Shown here: positions 38,301 through 50,300 of the stretch, piece after piece | Layout: the number at the start of each line of letters is the position of its first letter | How positions within the stretch are numbered: position 1 is the first letter of the stretch | Assembly (NCBI RefSeq): GCF_964355755.1 | Contig: NC_092670.1 | Coordinates: 29,377,795 to 29,441,794 of the forward strand | Length of the DNA stretch: 64,000 nt | Direction of reading: 5' to 3' | Source of the DNA: Antedon mediterranea | Lineage: Eukaryota; Echinodermata; Crinoidea; Comatulida; Antedonidae | Notes under the pieces: generated by a model | Database searches by the model: none | What the model saw: the letters and a program-made list of their open reading frames with translations, nothing else | What the model was told of the DNA's origin: nothing | Made by a program: the position numbers and the translations under genes

Positions 38301-41300
38301 ATATAAGTGGAATGTAATAGATATTAGAGGAAAAGAGAGAATAAGATCAGAGTAGATAAACGGAAAGATGATAAAGAAAATATTAAGGCTTGACTGGTAG
38401 TGGTAGAAAGATGTATTAATCGAATTACAAGGAATAAAAGTTCTAGTTGAGTTAAATATACTTTTTGTATGAGTTATCATTCTGTGACAGCTGTGTACGT
38501 CGCGTGGAAATATATACGCCTGAGAAAGCTCGGAACCAACTAAGATAAATTCACTACATGGTGGCAGCGGTGAAAATTTTTGTTTAAAGATACATGATTT
38601 AAGTATCTAGAAGAAGAAGAAGTGACAGTGCCTACTCTACGGGCCTGTTAAATCAGTAACCAAAAAGTTAAATGGTTACGAAGATCTGGATTCCTGACAG
38701 TTTTTATACCGTGCGTTGTTTGGATATTACAACGAAGAAGAAGTACTGTTGAGCTCAAGGTACCTACTCAAGACTGCTGGATATTCATCGGAGATATATA
38801 TTCACCGAGATCAGAAAAGAAGAAGACTGAAGTAACAGAAGAAAGCCCAGTAAATTTTGAGAAGATTTGCAAAGCTGACTTTGTAAACTATTTTTTTATT
38901 TCGAAAGTAAATTTTTGTACGGAGCGAACTTGGAACGTTGTTTGTGACTTTGAAGTAAATTAATGTCTTAGATTGTATTGCATTTAAAAATTTATGTGGA
39001 TTTCATATTTTTACATATCTGAATGGAATCAAGGTAATACAAATACTTTTATAACATATTTTGTATACATAAGTTTACATATTTCATTAGTAAATTGTTA
39101 TTAGCATGACAACTTTAAGATCGGGTAAAAATATAGATAAGACTATGTCAGACAAAGATACTAGGGAAGATATGGTTGACCAAGAAGAGGTTGACCAAGT
39201 CAATGAAATATATGATAACATGGCTAGGGATATTAATTTGCCCGAAATACCCGGCGGTATGCCTAAAGATATGATGCTCGAATATTTTCGAATGAAGTTC
39301 GAGGCCGAAAACAAAAAGTTAGAATACCAACAAGATATAGAGCTAAGGAAAATTGAATCACAAGAAAGAGTGAAAATGATGGAATTAGAAAATAGGTCTA
39401 GCTACAGTAATGCTAGGAATATAGTAGATGAAATGAAGGTAAAGGTTCCTACTTTGAAGGAATCAGATGATATTGATATATATTTTAGAACATTTGAACA
39501 CTTGGCAGAAGCCACAGGTTGGGATAAGAATACGTGGTCCGCTAGGTTAGCACCTGAACTGTCTGGTAAAGCTAGGACAGCATATGCATCCTTAACCGTA
39601 AAAGAATGTGTAGATTATGATACCTTAAAGAAGGCAATCTTAGAAAAGTATGATGTGTCCGCAGAGACCTACAGATTTAAATTTAGAAATTCAAACAGAG
39701 TTAAAGATATGTCCATCAGGGAATGGCTGAATGAGCTCTCCCATTATTTAAAATGTTGGATGAAATGTGCTAATGTAAAAGAAGATGATGCTGCAGGCAT
39801 TATTGAAATGATTATAATGGAACAGGCACTTGATAAAATGCCTGAAGATCTGAGGCTTTATCTTAGAGATAAACAAGTAAATAAGAGCTATGATATGGCT
39901 ATGATAGCCGATGATTATATAGCTAATAGAGGTGGCCGTGGCTATTGGAATGCCGTAAATTCTGAAAATAAGCCTACGTATTATAAGGGCCAAGAAAATA
40001 GTAAACCTAAGAATAGTACGACTCAGAATAACCCTGGAGCTAGGCAGCAAGGATACAATAGGTATCGCGGAAGGGGAGGCAAATTCCATAACTATGGTAG
40101 AAATTTCCAACAGAGAGAACCTTCAAATGAATGGATTAATGGCCTATGCTTTAATTGTAAGAAGAAGGGACATAAAATAGGGGATTGTCCTAAGATGGTA
40201 GCAAAAGAAAAGACTAGTGACACTAAGAAGGGCCCGAATGTGAAAGATGGCTTAAGATGTGAAGAAATAAAACCAAATAGATGGGGAGGGTAATGATTAT
40301 CCCATTGTGTACTTAAGTAGAAAGTTATCTGTACATGAGCAGAGATATTCTGTGCCAGAAAAAGAGTGCCTCTCTATTGTTTGGGCTATCAATAAACTTA
40401 AGTATTATCTGTATGGTTGTGAATTTCAAGTTCATACTGACCACCAGGCATTGAGATGGATGGACTCAATGAAGGGTGCCAATGTTAGACTTATGAGATG
40501 GGCTCTGTATTTACAAGGATATAAATTTAAAGTTATTTACAAGAAAGGGTCATTAAATGGAAATGCAGATGGATTAAGCCGTGCATAAATATTATAGAGG
40601 TGTTATTTGTAGATAGTTTATTGTAAAATGGTTTTAAATGTTAAATTTTTGGAAAGATTGACACAATCTTTTTCCCAAAAAGGGGAATGTCATATTAAAT
40701 GTTGTGATTCTCTGTGTTTAGAGAAGGATGCTTTAGACCAGGTCCGCCTTATTATTAGCCAATCAAAATCGTATAAATTTTGGAGGGAAAATGTTATCCT
40801 CCTCTGAAGCCTAAAATTTGCATATCCAGTATATAAGTGGAATGTAATAGATATTAGAGGAAAAGAGAGAATAAGATCAGAGTAGATAAACGGAAAGATG
40901 ATAAAGAAAATATTAAGGCTTGACTGGTAGTGGTAGAAAGATGTATTAATCGAATTACAAGGAATAAAAGTTCTAGTTGAGTTAAATATACTTTTTGTAT
41001 GAGTTATCATTCTGTGACAGCTGTGTACGTCGCGTGGAGTTATATACGCCTGAGAAAGCTCGGAACCAACTAAAGATAAATTCACTACAATAACCATATA
41101 GATGTAGGTGCAAGAAGTCAAAACTACCATGTACAGCTTTATGCTGCTGTAACCACGCTAAAGATGACGGAAACCTTTGCATGATGAATGATCAAAACTG
41201 ATGCCCTTAACATGTTCATTCCAAATGTAGCTTACGTGTTCACATTTTCTTTCAAACCTATACAATCATAATCCATCATATTGATGGCAGGTAATTTCCA

Positions 41301-44300
41301 AATTTCCAAATGTAGCTGACGTGTTCAAATTCTTTTTTAAATCTATAATCATAATCCATCATATTGATGCAGGTACTATACAATCATAATCCATCATATT
41401 GATGGCAGGTAATTTCCAAATTCCCGAATGTAGCTGACGTGTTCAAATTCTTTTTTAAATCTACAATCATAATCCATCATATAGATGGCAGGTAATTTTC
41501 AAATGAAGCTTACGTGTTCAAATTCTTTTTTAAATCTATAATCATAATCCATCATATTGATGGCAGGTAATTTCCAAATGTAGCTGACATGTTCACATTT
41601 TTAAAAATCTATAATCATACTCCATCATATTGATGGCAGGTAATTTCAAATTTCAACAAATGTAACTTGCGTGGTTTTTTTTTAATCTATATAAATCATA
41701 ACACATCATATTTGATGGCAGTGAATTTTATAATTTTACTAATTATTATTGTGTATAAATAATTTCATAGTTATGCAATTATATTATATTTAGTATACAG
41801 TAGGCCTATGCTGTAGTTTAAAGGTCAATAACCATACCATACCATAACTGGACAAGATCGACGACTTAGAACAGTATAGTCGACGAAACTGCCTACTTTT
41901 GCATGGTATGCCTGAATCACCTAGAGAAGATACTGACGAATTAGCTATTAATTTAATAGGCTCTAAAATAACAGACAGTATTGAACTAAGCGATCTTGAT
42001 CGAACTTATCGCCTAGGTAAAAGGAAGTTAGACGCAACAAAATCAAAACCACGGCCGATTATCATCAAATTTACGTCGTACCGTTCCCGATCAGAAGTCT
42101 TTAAAAACAAAAAAATGCTTAAAAAGTCAGGTTTCACAATCACAGAAAACTTAACATCTAAACGCCTTAATCTGCTTCATAAGACCTCAAACAATGAAGC
42201 TGTGGAAGCCGCATGGTCAATCGACGGGCGTATTACATGCATACTAAAAAGAAACAAGAAAAAGATGGTAATCAAATCGGAGTCTGATCTTCGCTGTATC
42301 TAAATGATCGCCTTTCAGGACGTTCTTCATGGATCAACGAACAGATAAGTACTCTCGTAACCTTTGTGTTATCTGTTACCAATTGAAACTTAACTTTCAT
42401 CATATTGACATTTCTGACTCTTTGCATGTAATGTTATTGTCTCAAATCAAAAGTAATATCATCATAATCATTGCATTGACTTCTTATGACGTTTTCTCAT
42501 GATTTTCACCTTTTGTATTTTACTTACCCATTTTCGCCATCGATTTCGGCTTGATTTGTTTGTGTTTTATTTCTCTGTTTTTTGTTTTATGTTATTACCA
42601 TATTCACACAGAGTATTGACCTTTGTATGCTTCAATATTCAATACGTTTGTGCTTGCGTGTGGGTGGATGGGTGTTGGTGTGTGTGTGATGGTGTGTTTG
42701 TGTGTTATATCTTATTGGCATTGTTTCTCAGTATAAAAAATCTTTAAATAATCAGATTACATTGCCATGTGTCATTGCTTTGAACACTATTATCATCCAA
42801 GTGTTTAAGTGCCTGATTGCCATATTCATGTAGTTTTCATAATTGTTTATACCATTCCATAATGTTCTCTTGTTGTTTTGCAATTTTTAGTTCCTTGCCG
42901 GAGTTCTGCTTAACTCGCCTTACTTTGACAGTCTTGTTTTTATGCATTGTTAATTTTTCTTTTTTCCAATATTCAGTTTGATCTAATATTTGTTTATTTA
43001 TTTATACAGTGTATATTTATTTATATATATTTTATACATATATTTTAAATTATATATTAACTAGTATTTTCACTGAACAGATTTCTCTTTTTATATTTTC
43101 ATTTTTTACTTGATGTACAACCTTAACGCAGATGACGGAACATCGTACCACGACCGATTATCAAACATAAACTTCTTCCCCTTGCCCAGCTATTCAGACA
43201 ACCGTAACATTAACAGGAACCTTGGCAATTCTACATCTAACATTGATCCCGACTCTAATTTTTTCACCAACAGCAACCACAGTCCCTCTCAATATTATGA
43301 TCCTAATGAATTTCCTGTTGACTCACTTTCTGATTGCTTCTCCACTATTCATTTCAACTCTAGAAGCATCCTCAAGCACATTGATGAAATTAAACAACTC
43401 CTATCATCCATTAATCTGCCTTTCGATATTATTGGAGTAAGTGAAACTTGGCTCAAGTACGATAATCCTTTGGTCCAACTCCCAAATTATAATTTTGTCT
43501 CTAACCACAGAACCCATAAAGACGGTGGAGGAGTCGCCATGTATATCCTTGATACTCTACAATTCTCCATTAGAAGTGACCTACACCCACACCCTTCCAA
43601 CTGCGAATCCATCTTTATTGAAATTAAACGGCCTCATCACAAAAACATTATAGTGGGTACTGTATATAGACCCCCCTCCTCTGACCCAAATCAATTCTTA
43701 ATTGAACTTGACATTGTCCTTTCCAATTTAACAAAAGAAAATAAAAATGTTTATATTCTTGGAGACTTTAACATTGACATTCTTAAACATGAATCCGACA
43801 ATACTGCCCGTCAATTCATTAACACACTGTTTAGCAATCACTATCTTCCACTTATCGACAGACCATCCAGAATAACAAATTCCACAGCCTCATTATTAGA
43901 TAATATTATTACAAATCAATTTGATTGTTCTCATATAAGTGGTCTGCTATATAGTGATATCTCTGATCATCTCCCTGTTTTTAATATTTCAAACCTCTCT
44001 GATAATTTTGCCACTAGCTCAAACAATGAAGAGATCCCATCTCTCAGACAGATTAACAATACGTCTCTTAACAACTTTTACCATGATGTCTCTAATCAAA
44101 CTTGGTTTGATATCCTTAATTCTAATGATCCTGACTTTGCTTATGACCTCTTTGATAACACACTTAAAGCCCTTTATGACCAACACTTCCCGTTACTGAA
44201 AAGGAACAATACAAACAAGAACAAAAAAATTAAATCTTGGATGTCAAATGGACTGCTAAAATCAATAAAGTATAAACATAAACTCTATGCAAAATTTCTT

Positions 44301-47300
44301 CACCGCCCTTCTCCTGCCAATGAAATCAAATATAAACGATATCGTAATAAACTTAACTCCACTATCAAAATTGCCAAAAGAATCCACTTTCATGATATTT
44401 TCACCAAGCAAAAAAATGATATTAAGGCAACCTGGAAATCAATTAACTCTTTATTGAACCATAAAAACCGAAACCAACACAAAGGCAATACCCCTGTCAA
44501 CTGTAACGGAGTACCAACTAAAGACCCCGTCATTATTTCTAAAGCATTTAATGATTTTTTTGTCGAAATCGGACCCTCCCTTGCTAACAAAATCCCTCCC
44601 AGCAATGTTTCTTTCAAAGAATTTCTTCCTCAACCAAATCCGAAATCAATGTTCTTAACCCCCGTCCTAGAAGAGGATATCATAAGAATTATCTCCTCCT
44701 CCGATAACAATAAAGCTCCTGGTACTGATGATTTCCATACTAAAGCCATTAAACATGTTATCAACCTTATCTCCCTTCCCTTGTGTCACATTTTTAATCT
44801 TGTCCTCTGCAAAGGTGTTTTTCCGAACAGGTTGAAGCTGGCGCGCGTTACCCCTGTTTACAAATCTGGCCCCAAATCCAACCTTTCTAACTATCGTCCT
44901 ATCTCCATCCTGTCAATCTTTTCGAAAGCCTTGGAAAGAATTATCTATGATAGAACATTTTCATTTATCAGCAAACATAACATCCTCTTCAAGAGACAAT
45001 ATGGCTTTAGAAAAGGACATAACACCTCCATGGCTTTGATCGACCTCACTAACAAAATTATTCATGCATTCGAAAATCGTCAATTTGGAATCGGACTTTT
45101 CATCGACCTTTCCAAGGCTTTCGACACCATTGATCATAATATTCTTCTTTTTAAATTGTCTCACTATGGAATCCGAGGACCCGCCTTAAACGTTTTCAAA
45201 AGCTATCTCACTAACCGCTCCCAATGTACTAAATATTTTAACTCTATTTCTAATTTTTGCCCTATCACCTGTGGCGTTCCCCAGGGCTCCTTACTTGGCC
45301 CGCTTCTGTTCACCTTTTACATTAATGATATCCACCGAACCTCAAACCTGCTAAATTTTTTTCTATATGCTGATGACACTACAGTTTTTCATGCCAACAA
45401 AAATATCCAAACTCTTTTTGACACCTTTAATACCAACGTTATCCCCTTGTCCCAGTACTTTATTGCCAACAAACTCTCCCTCAATCATAATAAATGTAGT
45501 TACATCCTATTCGGAACCCCGCAGTTGACTAGAGGTATTGATGTGTCCCCATTTAAAGTCGTTATTGATAATCAAGAAATCCCCTCTGTTAAGTATAATA
45601 AATTTCTTGGCATTATCATCGACAACTCTCTCTCATGGAAACCCCATATCCAAGAAATTGAGAACAAAGTGTCTAAGAACCTTGGGATCATTTCTAGGCT
45701 TTCTTCCTTCCTCCCAACTTATATTCTCAGGACCCTTTATTGCACACTCATCCTTCCTTATTTGAGCTATGGTAACATTGTCTGGGCCAACACTTACCCT
45801 TCAAACATCATTAAACTCTCTATCCTACAAAAAAAAGCTATCAGGACTATATCTGGCGCTCATCCACTGTCACATTCCTCCCACTTATTCTCCAAACTCA
45901 ATCTTCTCAAACTCTCGGACATTAACCTATCCCAGCAAGGTGTCTTTGTTTTTTTGGCCACTCACTCACTTCTCCCTTGCCATCTAAACGACCTTTTCGC
46001 TCCTAATAATACCGTTCATAAATATTATACTAGAACAAGAAATAACATATATATCCCTAACCATAACACCAATTATTTTCAACATAGCATTAGATATTCT
46101 GGACCTCTATTGTTTAACAATTTACCCCCCTCAATTTCCTGTGCTGCCAACCGCTATTCATTTAATAATAACATAAAAAATTACCTTTTGTCTCATTACT
46201 GATCGATATGATTGATATGGTCGTTTTTTCCATGTTCCGTGACTTGCTATCTTTATTATTCAATTGTCATCATATTCGCTATATGCCATGCAGCTGTACT
46301 TTTTTCTGTTCTTTTTTTATTTTTTATTCCAACTTTTATCTACTGGTTTTATATATATTTTGTATTTCTTTATTGTCTAATTAATTTATTTTCTTTATTT
46401 ATATATATTTTTTTTTTTTTTTCTTCTCTTATTTAAATATTTTGTAAAGGCAATCCCGTCACAAGATTGTAATCTTTTTGGGATTTGCCTTCGTCCATTT
46501 TCTTGTTTTATCACTTGCCATTTTGTTTTTGTTACTTTTGTCTTTTGGACGTGAATAAATGTTCCTTGAATTGAATTGAATTGAACTATCGGCCATTCTT
46601 GTACAAAATATAAATTTTGAGACATTATGTAAAGATATCACACAGTCTGATCTCGGAACTTCGCTCTCAAATCTTGATTTATCAAGTAAAGTACGACTAT
46701 ATGTCACCACTTTGAGTGAACTTCTTGACAAACACGCACCACCGAAAAAGAGAACAGTAAAGGTCCGACCAAACACTAGTTGGTATAACAGTGACATCTA
46801 TGCTGAGAAAAGAACAAAGCGTAAGCTTGAAAAGAAATGGAGAATCTCTCATCTGGAAATAGATCGTCAAGCTTACATTGCACAGAAGAGGAATGTAAAT
46901 TCCATGGTAAGAAAGGCAAAGGCCAACTACTACATTGGCTTGTGTGAAGAACATGCAGCAGATCAGAAAGGACTTTTTAAAATTGTTAACCAACTCCTTC
47001 ATCATCGCCAGGTATCACCTCTCCCAGATAGTCTTTCTGACTTAGATCTTGCGAACAGGTTCTGTCAGTTTTTCACAGACAAGATCAAGATCATCAGAGA
47101 CGACTTCAAGATTGATGACATGTCATTTAATGAGCCTGTGACAGCTGTTCATCAGCATCTCACAACATTTACACCAGCATCTCAAGATGAGATCCGCAAC
47201 ATTCTGATGAAATCACCAACAAAATCATGCAGGTTAGATCCAGTTCCTACTTCTATACTGAAGAAGTGTATAGACGCAGTCGTTCCAATAATAACGGAAA

Positions 47301-50300
47301 TCATTAACCATTCTCTTAATACCGGCATAGTGCCAGATGAACTGAAAATTGCTCACGTTCGTCCTTTAATAAAAAAGCAAAACTTGGATCATAACACGCT
47401 GAAAAATTACCGCCCGGTGTCGAATCTTTCTTTTCTTGGAAAGACTCTGGAGCGTGTAGTGACATCACGCATTACTCCATATCTTCAAAAGCATAATTTA
47501 AATGAGAATTACCAGTCGGCATATCGTGCATGTCAGAGCACGGAGAGTTCCCTTTTAAAGGTACAGAATGATTTGTTACAAGGAATGAATGATGGGAAAA
47601 TAACGCTATTGCTGTTGTTGGATTTGTCAGCAGCGTTTGATACAGTTGATCACCAAAGACTGATAACCCGTCTGAGAAATCGCATTGGCATAAATGGTGT
47701 TGCTCTTAACTGGTTCCAGTCATATCTTACAGGAAGACGTCAGCTAGTCTGTATCAATGATGCATTCTCAGATGAAGCTTGCCTGGAATATGGTGTACCA
47801 CAGGGGTCAGTAATTGGGCCTGGCCAGTTTTCCATTTATACGCTTCCCCTTGGTGACATTATTCGCAAACACAGTCTACATTTCCATTTCTATGCAGATG
47901 ATACACAGATTTATGTGTCAGTAAATCCAGTGCAAAGGGATGTTGCTGCAGCAATCAGTAAGATGGAAGCCTGTATAGAAGATGTTCGCAATTGGATGAC
48001 AACAAATTACCTAAAGTTGAATGATGGAAAGACAGAGTTTATTATCGTCGGGTCTAAATGTAACATCTCCAAAATCAACATCACACATATCAGAATCGGA
48101 AACTCTAACATCGCTCCCTCATCGGTGGTCCGGAATCTGGGAATCATGCTGGATAGTAATCTCACTATGGAAGAACAAATAACAACTGTATCCAAAGCAG
48201 CATGCATATCGATTAGGAACCTTGGTCGTATTCGCGGTAATCTTAACAAGAAAACAGCTGAATTGATTGTACACTCATTTGTCACTTCTAAAATTGACAT
48301 TGGTAATGCCTTGTTGTTTGGCATACCAAAATCTCAAATACAACGTTTGCAGCGCTTGCAAAATATGGCAGCTAGAATTGTAACTTATACAAAATCAAAC
48401 GCTCACATAACTCCTGTCCTGATGGATTTGCATTGGTTGCCTGTTCAACAACGTATTAAGTACAAACTTGCGTTGTTTGTATTCAAGATCCTAAATGACA
48501 GTGCTCCTGCTTATTTATCTGACCTTGTGGATCGTTACGAATCATCCCGCAGAGGCCTACGATCATTGTCACAAAACCTTCTTCAAGAGCGTAGAGCGAA
48601 AAATCAGTGGGGTCAGAGATCTTTTTACGTTGCGGCCGCAAGTGTATGGAACAGCTTACCAGCAACAGTTAAATGCTCAACTAGTCTAAACAGTTTCAAG
48701 ACCAACCTAAAGACGTCGCTATTCGCTGATGTTCTCGCACGTTGTTAATGCACAAAGCGCCATGAGCGCCACATGGGTGGAGGATACCGGCGCTATATAA
48801 GTTTTCATTTATTATTATTATATTAAAATATGCCATTAGATAGAAACACACATGTTTTAAACAATTTAAAAAGAAAACAAAATTCATAAGACCACAATTT
48901 TCAAAGTTATATTATTATTATATTATTATATTTGACTAATAGTTCAAAGGTCAATAGTTGTAGAATCGGCCATGTTTTGTAAAAACATTTCATTATAATA
49001 AATATGAATGTATAGTTTCTGAACAATTTGAGCCCTGTTTCGTGTCTTTCCGATTATTGGTTACTGAGATACGATAAATCAAGGTCAAAGGTCAAAATGT
49101 CAGAAATAAGACTTGCATCCATTTTTTGAGAAAATGTGTCATTAAAGTGAATATAAAAACATATATTTAAAACATTTTGAGACCAAAATTAATTATCTGT
49201 GACTAGTGGTTCTCGAGATATAGGGTAATTATAAAAAATGGCCGCCATTTTTAATTATGCAAATTAAGGGCTTAGATGGCCGAATTTCGCTTGGGATCCG
49301 CCATATTCGTAATCAGCGAGGTCGAAATATCCTAAATCAAGTGGATCCCAGCTTCTACCCAAAAATGCTTCTTGATTCGTTTTCTAGGCCGTTTTCTGAG
49401 AAATGGAACCTGTCTATCTACCCGGATAGAAAAACTTGTGGTGCCATCCGGATGCTGACACAGGTGATTGGTGGAAAGAGGCCCCCGCCTCTTATGATAG
49501 CTCTGGTTATCAGTCACCCGTCGGCTCTTATACACTGGCGTTGTGTGATTGCTCTCATCGCTGTTTTTAGTGAAGACCTGTGGAAGGAGTGTGGTCGTCG
49601 GGCTGAAGAGGAGGAGCCGGCATTGGACAAGGCCGCCAAAGAGGAAAGCGACAGGAAGAGAGCATGGAGAGCGACCGACCAAGCGCGATGCTCCGCCTAG
49701 GGATGGTAAATCAGTGGCGGTGCCACCGATTGTGCAGGGAACATCGGCCTCGCTTGGTTCGGCGCCCAAAGTGTTTGACGCCTGTTTCCATCTGGACCGG
49801 CTGCAGAGGGACCTGCAACTTTCTTGACGTGCAGACCTTTGGGACGTGGAGCGAGCGGTGCGGGTGAAAAGTGAAACGCAGCCTGTGGAAGTGGTAGGCG
49901 GGATTGCCCTGTTTGGCGATCCAACCACTTACCCCACTGAGCGGGAGATTGGCGGATTTGCGAGGAACGGCTGTGCGATGGACTTGGGAGTGGCTCCTGG
50001 CTACTCGACGACAACGGTCCAATTCGATAGGCTTCTGGCCTGAACTCGAGATGTTCGAGTAATCGGGAGAGTGGGATTGGATCATTCGGCCCCACCTACG
50101 GACTGGCCAAGACAAGATCAGCTGCTAAAGAGGGTGTTGGGTCGTTGCTTGGACGGCCGCCACCACCACCGCATCCTGTGTCTGGACATCACTGGAGTTC
50201 AAGGCGAGCTCACCGGGGAGGAGTGCTACTATCGCGTCTTGGACATCTTACGTCTAAGTCGCGTGTCGAAGGAACAGCGGCTGCTTCTGGCAGACTACGC

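Larger units (their letters stand above)
38158..41089 (+). mobile_element. Young Gypsy-type LTR retrotransposon with deleted pol
   Basis: LTRs 38158-38558 and 40688-41089 begin TGTCATATT, end TTCACTACA and differ at only about three positions. A perfect 5-bp duplication ATAAC flanks the element (38153-38157, 41090-41094). The primer-binding site is TGGTGGCAGCGG (38559) and the polypurine tract is AAAAAGGGGAA (40677-40687). It has an intact gag followed by only the end of RNase H, so it is non-autonomous. It sits in the right foldback arm. Confidence 0.95.
41838..46586 (+). mobile_element. CR1/L2-like LINE with intact ORF2
   Basis: A 4.7-kb insertion in the right foldback arm. The arm reads AACCATAC to 41837 and TATCGGCC from 46587, exactly as in the left arm. 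The 5' end is truncated within ORF1. The 3' UTR has AAGGCAATCCCGTCACAAGA and ends in TTGAA repeats. No clear target duplication. Confidence 0.9.
35101..49373. mobile_element. Giant foldback element with three nested insertions
   Basis: The left arm 35101-37060 is the reverse complement of the right arm pieces 37522-38157, 41095-41837, 46587-46609 and 48831-49373 taken together. The lengths are 1960 and about 1945 bp, which fits one original palindrome with a 461-bp loop. Outer ends read AAGAAGCATTTTTGGGTAGA. The arms contain a block with GACCTTTGACCTTGATTTAT, a minisatellite, and inverted pieces of a transposon-type protein. The original size was about 4.4 kb. It interrupts the extra ORF of the Gypsy element. 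Confidence 0.88.

Noticed and set aside
40690-41130. 146-codon minus-strand ORF (also 38160-38480)
   Set aside because: Lies in the LTR of the young Gypsy-type element and appears twice only because LTRs are duplicated.
49332-49928. 198-codon minus-strand ORF
   Set aside because: Shadow of the plus-strand Gypsy extra ORF; no motifs and it crosses the foldback boundary at 49373.
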